From contig MEOR01000063.1 in NCBI GenBank assembly GCA_001769295.1, forward strand, positions 1-34,886: DNA of 34,886 nucleotides, written 5' to 3'. This document shows positions 16,432 to 27,055 of the stretch, in pieces. The notes under the pieces are model-generated. The model worked only from the letters and a program-made list of their open reading frames with translations. It searched no databases and was not told the DNA's origin. The DNA is from Bacteroidetes bacterium GWF2_49_14 (GTDB lineage: Bacteria; Bacteroidota; Bacteroidia; Bacteroidales; UBA12481). Position 1 is the first letter of the stretch. Every line of letters begins with the position of its first letter. Made by a program: the position numbers and the translations under genes.

Positions 16432-17163
16432 TTAAGGTTCAAAGGAATAACCACACCCGTTAAGGACCGTTTTCCAGTCCAGAATTCCGGCAAGCCTCTC
16501 CCAGTTTCGGGGCAGGTCCGCTTTAATGGTTAAAGTTTCCCCGGACACAGGGTGCTCAAGGGTCAGGACTGCCGCATGCAGAAAAAGGTTATCCAGATCA
16601 AATTGTGATCGTAAGAACCGGTTGTGATAACGGTCACCATACTGAGTATCACCGATAATGTTGTAGAAGATGTGCTTAAAATGGCGACGCAGCTGGTGCC
16701 TTCGACCGGTGACAGGCTCGGCGGATACGAGCGAATAGCGTGCGGTTTCAAAAATACCGACCGGATAGGGAATCTCTGAAGTTGCGAGCCGGCTGTAATG
16801 AGTAAGGGCATTTCTTTTGTTACCTCGCCGGTTTACAGGAATTTCATAGTCAATGGTGCCGGATTCCGGACAATATCCCCGCAGAACGGCCAGGTAGGTC
16901 TTTTTGAATCCCTGCGTTTCAAAAGAATCACTTACTATTTTCGCGATTTCCGGACTAAGCCCGAATAACAGGACCCCTGAGGTTGGCTTATCCAGGCGAT
17001 GCACCGGGTAAACCCATTTCCCGATCTGATCCCGTACGATCTGTACAGCAAACAGTTCTGAATCGGGGTCAAGATAGGTGCGGTGAACTAGCAGTCCTGA
17101 CGGCTTATTTACGGCCACAATAAATTCATCCTGATAGAGAATGTCAAGCATTATACGGGTCAT
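16432..17163 (-). CDS. truC: tRNA pseudouridine(65) synthase TruC-like
   Basis: RluA-family pseudouridine synthase of 243 residues. The catalytic aspartate is in HRLDKPTSGVLLF (about residue 77), and the C-terminal HQLRRHFKHI and IIGDTQYGD motifs match TruC, which modifies U65 in some tRNAs. The start matches E. coli TruC at MLDILYQDEF, four residues in (17151), so the true start could be either ATG; 17163 is given because the frame is open and both fit. An RluA-type rRNA enzyme is possible but less likely, since the length and the MLDILYQDE and VRDQIGKWV segments follow TruC. It is divergent from the TonB-like gene. Confidence 0.85.
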   Translation of the reverse strand: MTRIMLDILYQDEFIVAVNKPSGLLVHRTYLDPDSELFAVQIVRDQIGKWVYPVHRLDKPTSGVLLFGLSPEIAKIVSDSFETQGFKKTYLAVLRGYCPESGTIDYEIPVNRRGNKRNALTHYSRLATSEIPYPVGIFETARYSLVSAEPVTGRRHQLRRHFKHIFYNIIGDTQYGDRYHNRFLRSQFDLDNLFLHAAVLTLEHPVSGETLTIKADLPRNWERLAGILDWKTVLNGCGYSFEP

Positions 17164-17222
17164 GGCACAAGTTTAATCATTACTTTTAGCCGGTAGAAAT
17201 ATATCATAACCTTATAGAAAAA

Positions 17223-17969
17223 TTGGCAGGTAATTCGTTGATAAAGCTGATTTTAGAGAAGAAATACGGGATCATAGGAACCCTCCTGGTTCACATGTTT
17301 ATGCTCACGTGTATTTTAGCCATTAAGGTCAATAACCTCAAGGAGGACAAAGAGGAATTGGTTTATATTGATATTAAGGCACTTGAGGAAATTGAGAAAC
17401 TGGATTTGGTTCCCCGGATCCGGCAGCCTTCCGCCCCTTCGCGCAAAGCCCGGAATATAGCGGTAAATCAGAATGAAGACCGGGTAGAAAAATACGATGA
17501 TTACCAGAATTACAGGGTTTCGAACCGTACAGCCGAGCGAGAGGCGAAAGCCCGGGCTGAACAGGCTGTAAAGGAGATCATTAAGGAGAATAAGCTTAAC
17601 CCGACCGATAAGGAATTGCCGCCGACAGAGACCAAGCCTACCGGTTTCTATGAAGCAAAGAAGATCGAAGAAGAGCAGGTTTACAAAGGCCCCACAAATA
17701 TTTACTATAAGCTTGACGACCGGAAGGTTTCCTACCTGCCGATACCTGTGTATAAGTGCAAGGGAGGAGCCACGGTACAGGTTGATATACGTGTAGGGCA
17801 GCGTGGTAAAGTAGAAACGGTCAGCATAAATGGAACCGGCACGGATACCCGGGATAACTGCTTTCTTGATGCAGCAAAGGAAGCAGCGCTAAAAACGAGG
17901 TTCAGTTACAGCACCTCGGCCCCGCTTCTCCAGCAGGGGCATATCATTTACCACTTTGTTGCTCAATAG
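17223..17969 (+). CDS. TonB-like energy transducer, TTG start
   Basis: 248 residues. An inner-membrane anchor lies near the N-terminus (IIGTLLVHMFMLTCILAI, about 17-34), then a charged periplasmic linker with a helical, possibly coiled-coil segment (about 98-125), and a C-terminal TonB-like domain: ATVQVDIRVGQRGKVETVSI, then AAKEAALKTRFSYS and GHIIYHFVAQ. TonB proteins pass energy from ExbBD to outer-membrane SusC-type or siderophore transporters; no exbB or exbD is nearby. The only start that includes the membrane segment is TTG (17223); the first in-frame ATG would cut the anchor. It ends at a strong terminator. Confidence 0.75.
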   Translation: MAGNSLIKLILEKKYGIIGTLLVHMFMLTCILAIKVNNLKEDKEELVYIDIKALEEIEKLDLVPRIRQPSAPSRKARNIAVNQNEDRVEKYDDYQNYRVSNRTAEREAKARAEQAVKEIIKENKLNPTDKELPPTETKPTGFYEAKKIEEEQVYKGPTNIYYKLDDRKVSYLPIPVYKCKGGATVQVDIRVGQRGKVETVSINGTGTDTRDNCFLDAAKEAALKTRFSYSTSAPLLQQGHIIYHFVAQ

Positions 17970-17974
17970 GAAAT

Positions 17975-18007
17975 AAAAAAAGCCGCTCCTGAGGAACGGC
18001 TTTTTTT
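17975..18007. terminator. Bidirectional Rho-independent terminator
   Basis: Stem AAAAAAAGCCG-n-TCC / GGA-n-CGGCTTTTTTT with a TGA loop and one mismatch, flanked by A and T runs, so it should work for both the TonB-like gene and the convergent eno. Its GCCG-n-CC-TGAGG-n-CGGC pattern repeats the terminator at 10442-10472. Confidence 0.85.
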
Positions 18008-18022
18008 TATTACATTAAGCTA

Positions 18023-19982
<1,960 letters not shown>

Positions 19983-20001
19983 AATCAAATTTTTACATAA
20001 T

Positions 20002-21465
20002 TTACCTGATCAGGATGAAGCGGGCACTGTGCGATCCTGCTGTGCGATCCTGCACGGTAAGAATATAGGTTCCTGCTGAATAGTCAGCACCGGAAAGATC
20101 CATTTCAAGCTGGCCGGAAGTCCGGGTAACAGGCGGAGCGACACAAAAAGTCCCATCGATCTTCATCAATTTGACCTTTACGTCCGGAGCCATGTCCGGA
20201 TAGCTTATTCTGATGTGCCGGCTCGCCGGGTTCGGATAAACGGATAGCGGAAACACAGTAACAGGCATTGTCTCCGCAATTCCTGAAAACTGTGAATCCG
20301 GCAAATCAATATTTACTAAAGAATGGTTAGTTTTTTTTGCAAACGTAACTTTACCCGAGGTCAGAATGGTGGCTGACGCAATATCAGCAGTGGTGCCGAG
20401 GATAAGACTAACATCATAATATCTCAGGTTAGCAGGGACCTCACTATAATCAATCCTGATCTCCATCAGGTTTCCGCTTGTCTGAACAGAGGTTTTGATC
20501 TTGTCCCGCACGAGCATGTAATCAACAATTTCCGCCGTGTTGGCAAACCAACCGTTGTCCCTTCCATGGTAACCATACTCAGACTCAAGATACTCCATGT
20601 AACCTTTAAAGACAGGGAATTCCAAAGAGCCGCCCGGATTCGTATAAGTGACCCGATGGGTGAATTCATTCCACCATTTTTGTTTATCGGGTCCGGTGGT
20701 TGAAACCCATGCGGTAATCTGATTTCTCAGTGATGCAAGGTTATCATCGCTACTGTTGATATGATTGCGCCAGAATACCGGCTTGGGCAAAGAAACAGGC
20801 AGGGTTACATCGGCGCCATTGCCAGAATTGGAATAGGCATAATCACTGGTAATGCAGGAAATATATCCAAAGGTAAATGCAGGCTCAATGTATCGGGTAT
20901 CACCTGAGGGTGGAACACAGTAACGAAAGTCTATTCCGGTTTTACTCTTGAAAACCTCATGGTTGGATTGAAGCTGCCAAATAAAATCGACTGGTTGGGT
21001 TGAGGTTGTATGACTATAGCTGTGGTTGTAAAAATCCCATCCGGCCTGATACATCAGGTTTACCTGGGCGTAGGTCAGATAGCCGGGTGTCCCGTTGTGG
21101 ATATCAAGACCTGCGCTATTTACCGTAAACCATGAAATGCCAGCAGTAAAAGGAATTTTAGTGCCACACCCGTCGGTGAAAAACAGTCCGGGATAAGTCT
21201 GCTTGTCAACCTCGCAGTATCCCCCTTTAAGTAAGGGAAATGCTAAAGTGTAGGCATCATCCAGCCCATCATCGAGAGTAAAGCTGAAAGCGAATTCCTT
21301 GTTGAACTTTAGAACCGCGGGATCAATTTTGGTTGAGGAGCTGATGGGTGAAAGAAAGGTCAGGCGGATCGTAACTTGTTTCTGCTGTGCATTTAGAGCT
21401 GCAGTCGGGAGGAAGTTAAATCCTAACAGGAGAAGCCAGATATTTAATGAGGATCTAGTAACCAT
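20002..21465 (-). CDS. Secreted polysaccharide deacetylase (CE4) with T9SS sorting domain
   Basis: 487 residues with a signal peptide (WLLLLGFNFLPTAALNAQ). The NodB/CE4 domain has the catalytic aspartates in FSFTLDDGLDDAY (about 59-71) and the metal-binding histidines in FYNHSYSHTT (about 145-154), with a substrate-side VPPSGDTRYI. A beta domain follows (about 330-390). The last about 80 residues are a type IX sorting domain: VYPNPASRHIRIS, then DYSAGTYILTV and SARFILIR. Such enzymes deacetylate N- or O-acetylated glycans; being a T9SS cargo, it acts on the surface or outside the cell. It starts 11 bp after the stop of the duplicated protein. Confidence 0.85.
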   Translation of the reverse strand: MVTRSSLNIWLLLLGFNFLPTAALNAQQKQVTIRLTFLSPISSSTKIDPAVLKFNKEFAFSFTLDDGLDDAYTLAFPLLKGGYCEVDKQTYPGLFFTDGCGTKIPFTAGISWFTVNSAGLDIHNGTPGYLTYAQVNLMYQAGWDFYNHSYSHTTSTQPVDFIWQLQSNHEVFKSKTGIDFRYCVPPSGDTRYIEPAFTFGYISCITSDYAYSNSGNGADVTLPVSLPKPVFWRNHINSSDDNLASLRNQITAWVSTTGPDKQKWWNEFTHRVTYTNPGGSLEFPVFKGYMEYLESEYGYHGRDNGWFANTAEIVDYMLVRDKIKTSVQTSGNLMEIRIDYSEVPANLRYYDVSLILGTTADIASATILTSGKVTFAKKTNHSLVNIDLPDSQFSGIAETMPVTVFPLSVYPNPASRHIRISYPDMAPDVKVKLMKIDGTFCVAPPVTRTSGQLEMDLSGADYSAGTYILTVQDRTAGSHSARFILIR

Positions 21466-21476
21466 AGTTCCCCATT

Positions 21477-22406
21477 TTAAACACTTTCAACATTTATGAG
21501 TACCGGCCTTCCTTTTTTGAAACGCTGAACCAGACAGGATATTTGTTCAGGATGGTAGATTTCTGAGCGAACCTGCCAATCCTGGGGCTTTATCTTAACG
21601 GTTTGCTGAAACATGTCCTCCACGGTTATAACTGCTTCAACCCGGCCAAACAGATCAATTGTTTTCTCCAGGCCCACAAACTTGAATGGATAGGTCTCGC
21701 CAATCTTGTAATAAGGATGGATGGGTTCAATGAGACACTCACCGTTTGGCTTATACTTTACCAAAGTTGCTTCAATCTCCTGGCCAGGCTTCATCCCGTA
21801 ATGAATGAAATCCATGACCGGCAGGCGATGAAAATTCCCGATGGTATCCTTGAGGATATAAAACTGCTCGTTTAGGAAAGTCTTGATATCCTGAATTCTG
21901 AAGGTATAATTCTGGCCTGTTTTTAAGGTCATGAACCTGCTGGTCATGGCCGGTAAAGATAAAACCAATTCTCCCTTTTTAATCCGGTCAACCCGGCAAG
22001 CGAGATGCGAATAGCCGATTTCAATATCGTCGGCTTTATCAATCGGACAAGCCCATTCCAGTCCGTGCAAGTCCTTCACCCAGGCAACCATCTGAGGCTT
22101 TCCGATAAAACTCTCCTGCTCGGTAATTCTTAAAACGAGAAAATCATAGCGTTCGCCAATCTTGTAATAGGGATGGTCAGGTTCCAGGAAAATCTTGCCG
22201 GAACAATTGATTTTATCTATGGTACAATTGATCACCTGTCCGATTTTCAAGTGGTAATTAAGATAAAACAGCTCTGGTAACAGGTATTTTTTCTGATCGG
22301 GACCGATCAGGATGAAATTGACCTCATCGGTTCCGGGTAAAACCAGCTTATTCGAAATAGTAAACTGGAACCGCTGTCCTTCTTTAAAAATTATCTCGTC
22401 TGGCAT
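21477..22406 (-). CDS. Internally duplicated protein of unknown function, OB/S1-like
   Basis: 309 residues, no signal peptide or membrane helix, so cytoplasmic. It has two related halves: EPDHPYYKIGERYDF (about 96-110) and EPIHPYYKIGETYPF (about 237-251), each preceded by a strand segment with a G-x-(I/E)-x-C-x-I core (GKIFLE, GECLIE). The beta-strand-rich pattern, with short loops and repeated small modules, resembles tandem OB or S1 domains, as inference. I do not recognise a named family. It precedes the CE4 gene with an 11-bp gap, and cobO lies after that, so the three may be one transcript. A GGGAG that could act as ribosome binding site lies upstream of the ATG. Confidence 0.6.
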   Translation of the reverse strand: MPDEIIFKEGQRFQFTISNKLVLPGTDEVNFILIGPDQKKYLLPELFYLNYHLKIGQVINCTIDKINCSGKIFLEPDHPYYKIGERYDFLVLRITEQESFIGKPQMVAWVKDLHGLEWACPIDKADDIEIGYSHLACRVDRIKKGELVLSLPAMTSRFMTLKTGQNYTFRIQDIKTFLNEQFYILKDTIGNFHRLPVMDFIHYGMKPGQEIEATLVKYKPNGECLIEPIHPYYKIGETYPFKFVGLEKTIDLFGRVEAVITVEDMFQQTVKIKPQDWQVRSEIYHPEQISCLVQRFKKGRPVLINVESV

Positions 22407-22457
22407 ATTTCACAACTCCCATGGAGGATGTAAATATGCGAAAAATTGACCTAAACG

Positions 22458-23948
22458 TTAGCGAAATTTTCGATCCTCCGGACCACTGTAGGAGATTCTC
22501 CGGATCCGATAGTCCTCGTTTTCATCAAATAACAGTACCATGGATGCTTCCTGGTTGTCCTTCAACTGCAGAACATCGAGGGTGATAATCCGGTTGTCAT
22601 ATAACCGTATCTGACGTACCTTGACTGCCCCGGATTTATTCTGCAGACTCTGTAAGGAATCCACAAGGGCATCATTGCTGTACTTCTTAATCATTTGGCT
22701 TGCAATGTCCTGCTTTATGAAATTCCTGAAATCGGTATCAGAACCATTCGCCAGGAGATCCAGAAAATTCCGTGTTAAGGTGCCGATCCGGTTATTTGGA
22801 AGTGTATCCAGACAGACCGTTTTCCTCCCAACCAAGTCGGGTTTTTGGGGATACTTGAACACGGATTTTGCCAATTCTGACGCAAGCAGGTCGTTTCCAT
22901 CCCTGAAGCGGTTCGACAGGACAATAATGGTTATGTCCTCCTTAATATACCGAAGGAAATCGGCAAAAAACATACCGTTCCAGCCGTTATGTGCTATTAC
23001 TTCAGTATTATAAACCGATTTTACGATCAACCAGCCATAGCCGGAGGCAGAATTTCCCCAGGCCTGGACCGCCGGTTCGGGGTAATAGTATTGTTTTTTG
23101 GATTTCTCATCCAGAATGTCATTTCCCAGAAGAGCCAAATGCCACGCATACAGATCAGTAGCTGTACTGAGCATACCGCCGCTGGCCCTTCGGGTCCACG
23201 ACGGCCCGTCATCCAGCCAGCCTGAATCCATCGGCTTGCCCCAGTCATTACAGAATCTGTATCCATGAGCCACAACCGAATTAGCCCAGTCGGGGGTTCT
23301 GTAACCGGTTCTCTTCATTCCTGCCGGTTTGAAAAGATATTGATGGATAAAGGCCTCGTAATCCATACCCGTTATGATTTCAATCAGAACTCCCAGAATA
23401 TTATACCCGGCGTGGGAATAATTCGACCTGCCTGTTGGTTTTTTATCAATAGTTGTCTGCCTGAACCGGTTGAGAAGTTCATCGCGGGTAATGATTTCCG
23501 TATTTGACCCGAAATCAAAAGGCAAACCCGATGTGTGCGTCAAAAGCTGATGAAAAGTGATGGAACCGAGCTCAGTAGGCAAACCTGGTATGTACTTCGA
23601 AATGCTGTCAGAAACAGTTAGTTTGCCCATCATCTGGAGCTTGAGGATGGCGGCCCCGGTGAATTGTTTGGTGATTGAACCGATATTATAAACAACATCA
23701 GGATTATTGGGTATTCCCAGCTCTTCATTTGCCATTCCGTAGCACTTAATCAAAGGGGCTCCGGCGGGTGTTTTAACCAGGACCGTTCCACTGAATCCAT
23801 TCTCTCCTTCCCCATCGAGGTACCTGTCAATGGTCTGCAATACGGGATCTTCAGGATGGCTGGCACCGTTCTCACGCACGGTGCAGGCAGATGCAACCAG
23901 GAGAACGGAACCTACGGTTAAGGAAAGAAAGAGATTATACTTTTTCAC
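22458..23948 (-). CDS. Beta-lactamase-fold serine hydrolase, lipoprotein
   Basis: 496 residues with a lipoprotein signal (LLVASAC, Cys22). The class C beta-lactamase/DD-peptidase fold has the nucleophile in SITK (Ser91, Lys94). The second motif, normally Y-x-N, is YSH (177-179) in RSNYSHAGYNI, and a third motif HNG follows (EVIAHNGWNG). Relatives include esterases, D-aminopeptidases and D-Ala-D-Ala carboxypeptidases, so the substrate cannot be told from sequence. About 110 residues after the catalytic domain form a separate C-terminal module. Gap to the C69 gene is 85 bp and to the next gene 51 bp, all on one strand. Confidence 0.8.
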   Translation of the reverse strand: MKKYNLFLSLTVGSVLLVASACTVRENGASHPEDPVLQTIDRYLDGEGENGFSGTVLVKTPAGAPLIKCYGMANEELGIPNNPDVVYNIGSITKQFTGAAILKLQMMGKLTVSDSISKYIPGLPTELGSITFHQLLTHTSGLPFDFGSNTEIITRDELLNRFRQTTIDKKPTGRSNYSHAGYNILGVLIEIITGMDYEAFIHQYLFKPAGMKRTGYRTPDWANSVVAHGYRFCNDWGKPMDSGWLDDGPSWTRRASGGMLSTATDLYAWHLALLGNDILDEKSKKQYYYPEPAVQAWGNSASGYGWLIVKSVYNTEVIAHNGWNGMFFADFLRYIKEDITIIVLSNRFRDGNDLLASELAKSVFKYPQKPDLVGRKTVCLDTLPNNRIGTLTRNFLDLLANGSDTDFRNFIKQDIASQMIKKYSNDALVDSLQSLQNKSGAVKVRQIRLYDNRIITLDVLQLKDNQEASMVLLFDENEDYRIRRISYSGPEDRKFR

Positions 23949-24033
23949 GATTCAAAAATACCAACGGAACCGACAACGAGGCGTGAAAAAAAGTGCAAAA
24001 AACTTAAAAGATGTTAAACTGGTTTCAAGTCAC

Positions 24034-25497
24034 CTATTTATCAAGCTTCCCGGTCGATTTCCTTGTAACCTTTAGAGCATCAAGCGCCATGCGGCTATAT
24101 AAAGACGTAACCGTTTCGCTGCACTCCTGCGGTGATTTGGCATGAATAAGAAGCAGCTTTTTTTCCAGGGAAGCTTGTGTGGAAAGCAACTTTCGCTCCG
24201 GCTTGAGGTGTATTTTCCGGACAAACTCAATATTCGGTCCGTAGGAAGCATTCATCAGGTCTGAGAAATTAACGAACGCCCAAAAAGCGTGCTGATTATT
24301 CCTTTCATGAATGTCGGTCGGAGGATTATAATGATCCTGGATGGAGGTGAGATATCCGGGTCTACTGAAAGCATCTGGAAAATCAGTTGTACCTGCATAC
24401 AAAGGAATGAAAGGCTGCAGATCAGGCCACTGGGGAGCAAGCCACATCACGCAACCGAGGTCAACCGGCATCCAGTTCCTCAATTCGGTTACAAATCCAT
24501 AAACAGTTCCATTGCCACAGATCATTGAACCATTTAATTTGTATGGGCTGCCATTGTTGTAGTTGTCGCTTTTATCCAGGACGGTTCCTTCATGATGGTT
24601 CCTCAGTAGCCCCATTAAAAAGGTCTTGGTCACTGGTTTATCCGGTTTGAAAGAGAAAGGGAAATCATCCTTTATCTGAAATGCGGTTTCAAAAAGGTGG
24701 TAAGCTGCCCAGGCGCGGTTTACGTTCCCGGGATTGGAGATACTGTTTTTAGCCGCATAGGCTTTTCTGAAGTTGAACGGGCCATCAACGGATGGATTGT
24801 ACCAGCCCCTGGAAACTGCATAGTCAATTAGGTCGGGACATGATAGAAAGTTTTCCATGTCGTTGAGGTTTACCTCGGCTATGGTGTAATTGTTTGGAAG
24901 GACCATTACCTGATCGTCCGGAATACGCTGAGCAACCCAATGCTTTCCTTTTACGACGGCCAAAGCCCAGGCTTCGTTGGGATCAGCAATGCAATAGGTG
25001 CGGCCGGACCCGGTATATCCAAACTGCTCAATCAGCATACCTGCCATTACAACTGCATCCCTGGCTGATACGGCTCTCTCAGCCATCAGTTGGCGCAGAT
25101 TATAGCCGATACCGCCATTGGTTATGTCAGGCTTGTCTTCGCGTGAGGAACAGGAATTGGAGCCGATGCAAACTCCGTATTCATTAAGGTAGGAATCAGA
25201 AAAATCCATTCCCGGTATTTCAAGCCAGATGTATTTACCGGTAAAGGGATATTGCCCTACCAGGGCTCCACCTTTCAGCTGAAATTCTGATCCTTCAGTA
25301 TATTCTTTTCGTGGTACAACATACCAGTTAACCAACTGCTTTCCGTAGTCATCTTCATTGTGGGCAAAGAGAACAGCGCCATCTGCGCTTGCCTTTTTTC
25401 CAACCAGGACTGTAAAACAGTTGTAATCATCCTGTGCAGGAAGAACGGCAGTTGCCAGGGCAAAAAACAGGACTAAAAGAAATGACGCCTTTTTCAT
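24034..25497 (-). CDS. Secreted dipeptidase, peptidase family C69
   Basis: 487 residues. The Ntn-hydrolase fold carries the cysteine nucleophile near the N-terminus in YNCFTVLVGKKASADGAV (Cys27), with the typical HNEDDYG segment after it. A signal peptide probably ends at PAQ, which would leave about six residues in front of Cys27; these must be removed, likely by self-cleavage, to free the nucleophile. Family members hydrolyse dipeptides; the secreted location suggests peptide scavenging outside the cytoplasm. It lies 41 bp downstream of pyrD and has a strong Shine-Dalgarno, which is rare for this kind of organism. Confidence 0.85.
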   Translation of the reverse strand: MKKASFLLVLFFALATAVLPAQDDYNCFTVLVGKKASADGAVLFAHNEDDYGKQLVNWYVVPRKEYTEGSEFQLKGGALVGQYPFTGKYIWLEIPGMDFSDSYLNEYGVCIGSNSCSSREDKPDITNGGIGYNLRQLMAERAVSARDAVVMAGMLIEQFGYTGSGRTYCIADPNEAWALAVVKGKHWVAQRIPDDQVMVLPNNYTIAEVNLNDMENFLSCPDLIDYAVSRGWYNPSVDGPFNFRKAYAAKNSISNPGNVNRAWAAYHLFETAFQIKDDFPFSFKPDKPVTKTFLMGLLRNHHEGTVLDKSDNYNNGSPYKLNGSMICGNGTVYGFVTELRNWMPVDLGCVMWLAPQWPDLQPFIPLYAGTTDFPDAFSRPGYLTSIQDHYNPPTDIHERNNQHAFWAFVNFSDLMNASYGPNIEFVRKIHLKPERKLLSTQASLEKKLLLIHAKSPQECSETVTSLYSRMALDALKVTRKSTGKLDK

Positions 25498-25504
25498 TTT
25501 TGTG

Positions 25505-25510
25505 CCTCCT
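25505..25510 (-). promoter_or_regulatory. Strong Shine-Dalgarno of the C69 dipeptidase
   Basis: The minus strand reads AGGAGG, with a 7-nt spacer before the ATG of the C69 gene. This is a full anti-SD match; most other starts in this window have only A-rich upstream sequence. Confidence 0.65.
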
Positions 25511-25538
25511 ATTAATTATTGTCTTCTAAACCTTTAAA

Positions 25539-26567
25539 TCAGGATTTCTTTGCCAGGGATTTAAGAATCCTTGACAGCAAGCCGGGACCTTCATATATAA
25601 AGCCCGTATAGAGTTGTACCAGGGTTGCCCCCGCATCAAGCTTTTCGTTTGCATCGTCCTCATTCATAAGCCCCCCGGAGCCAATAATTGGAAAATCCCT
25701 GCCTAATCGCTGGTGAAGATACCGGATTATTTCTGTGGAAACTTCACGCAGTGGTGAACCACTTAGACCGCCCTGACCGAGGCTGGCAATATAATCATCC
25801 CGATAGTCAAGGTTGAATCGCCGGATACTGGTATTGGTTGCAACCAGCCCGTCAATCCTGGTTTCCCTAACCACTTCGATTACTTCATCCAGCTGAATTT
25901 CCGATAAATCCGGAGAAATCTTCAGAAGTACCGGCTTTACGATTCCCTGATTCAAGCGGATAGCGAGCAGCCGGTTAAGAATTCTCGAGAGATCATCTTT
26001 GTTTTGAAGTTTACTAAGATCCTTGATATTCGGGCAACTTACATTAACAACGAAATAATCAACATAGGGATAAAGGCCCTCAAAGCATACAGCAAAATCC
26101 TCAACCGCCTTTTCGTTGGGAGTGGTGGTATTCTTACCGATATTCCCGCCAATGATCAGATCTTTCGGGCGATTTCTGAGTCGTTTTGCAATAACATCAA
26201 GGCCTTCGTTATTGAATCCCATCCTGTTGATCAGGGCAGAACTTCGGGTTAACCTGAAAAGCCTTGGTTTAGGATTTCCCCCCTGAGGAAGTGGAGTGAC
26301 TGTTCCAATCTCGACAAAAGCAAAACCCATGTTCCTGAGAAATCGGATCGCCCTGGCATTTTTATCAAGTCCCCCGGCAATGCCAACCGGATGTTTGAAC
26401 TTCAGTCCGAACGCCTCAACTCTCTGATTGAAATAAACAGGTCGGTGGACTAGCCTGAAGAAATATCCCGTGGAAGGTAGAAGCCTGAAAAAGAAGAAAA
26501 GAATTTTGTGGATGGTTTCCGCAGAAAAAAGAAATAATATGGGGCGGAGCAATTTCTGATAGAACAT
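25539..26567 (-). CDS. pyrD: Dihydroorotate dehydrogenase (quinone), class 2
   Basis: Fourth step of pyrimidine synthesis: dihydroorotate to orotate, electrons to quinone. 342 residues with the class 2 N-terminal amphipathic membrane segment (MFYQKLLRPILFLFSAETIH), the FMN barrel motifs GIAGGLDKNARAI and RMGFNNEG, the catalytic-serine region VNVSCPNIKDL (about 175-185), and the phosphate-binding GSGGLMNEDDANEKLDAGA. The long N-terminus excludes class 1. Its -7 box lies 23 nt upstream in the gap to the XRE gene, so it has its own promoter. Confidence 0.95.
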   Translation of the reverse strand: MFYQKLLRPILFLFSAETIHKILFFFFRLLPSTGYFFRLVHRPVYFNQRVEAFGLKFKHPVGIAGGLDKNARAIRFLRNMGFAFVEIGTVTPLPQGGNPKPRLFRLTRSSALINRMGFNNEGLDVIAKRLRNRPKDLIIGGNIGKNTTTPNEKAVEDFAVCFEGLYPYVDYFVVNVSCPNIKDLSKLQNKDDLSRILNRLLAIRLNQGIVKPVLLKISPDLSEIQLDEVIEVVRETRIDGLVATNTSIRRFNLDYRDDYIASLGQGGLSGSPLREVSTEIIRYLHQRLGRDFPIIGSGGLMNEDDANEKLDAGATLVQLYTGFIYEGPGLLSRILKSLAKKS

Positions 26568-26589
26568 ACTTGTCTCGTATTACCTGAGA

Positions 26590-26597
26590 CAAAAATA
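26590..26597 (-). promoter_or_regulatory. -7 box of pyrD
   Basis: The minus strand reads TATTTTTG, a full match to TAnnTTTG, 22 nt before the ATG. A -33 element at the right distance is not clear. The box matches the gyrA box TATTTTTG and shares the flanking bases GG before and TC after it. Confidence 0.4.
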
Positions 26598-26617
26598 CCG
26601 ATTTCAATTAAGAAAGT

Positions 26618-27052
26618 CTATTTGTCGTTTTCCGGTGGGAGGAACTCGGCATAGGTTTGGTCGCTGTAAAAAATCAAAACCTTATGGACCAACTTATTGG
26701 CTTTTTCCACTGTTATAACTTGTTTTTCAATCGGTTCCGGTGCTATGGGTGTGGTCCGCTCCGGTTTTGGTTCTGGAATCTTCTCTGGGGCCGGGTCAAA
26801 GATCGACAATTCTCTAACAGGCTGGCTATAAGTTTTTTGTTCATCATGGTAAATAGAACCTGTTCCCAATAGCAGCCAATCCGAATTTAGATTGGGAAAA
26901 TTCTGGAGCGTCTTTACAACAAAATCCAGGCTGGGATTATTCCGGCCATTCAGAATATGGGACATGCTGCTTCTCTGAACCCCGATTGCATCAGCAAACG
27001 AACCTGAAGTTAATCCCTCTTTCAGTATGAGTTCCTTGATACGATTGACCAT
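26618..27052 (-). CDS. XRE-family helix-turn-helix regulator
   Basis: 144 residues from MVNRIKELILKEGLTSGSF; the ORF-track start is 16 codons upstream, inside the promoter. The N-terminal Cro/C1-type HTH (about 3-60) has the turn FADAIGVQRSSMSHILNGRN, then NPSLDFVVKTLQNFPNLNSDWLLLG, a form common in Bacteroidota. The middle is a Pro/Glu-rich linker and the last 40 residues are a short helical-strand tail (VITVEKANKLVHKVLIFYSDQTYAEF). The target is unknown. The promoter is perfect, its -7 box is 4 nt from the ATG (leaderless), and ACAATTGT-type palindromes lie next to it, so self-regulation is likely. Confidence 0.85.
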   Translation of the reverse strand: MVNRIKELILKEGLTSGSFADAIGVQRSSMSHILNGRNNPSLDFVVKTLQNFPNLNSDWLLLGTGSIYHDEQKTYSQPVRELSIFDPAPEKIPEPKPERTTPIAPEPIEKQVITVEKANKLVHKVLIFYSDQTYAEFLPPENDK

Positions 27053-27055
27053 ATG

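Noticed and set aside
19983-20001. Cobalamin riboswitch before the adenosyltransferase
   Set aside because: Only 19 bp separate it from the CE4 gene and no B12-box-like sequence is present.
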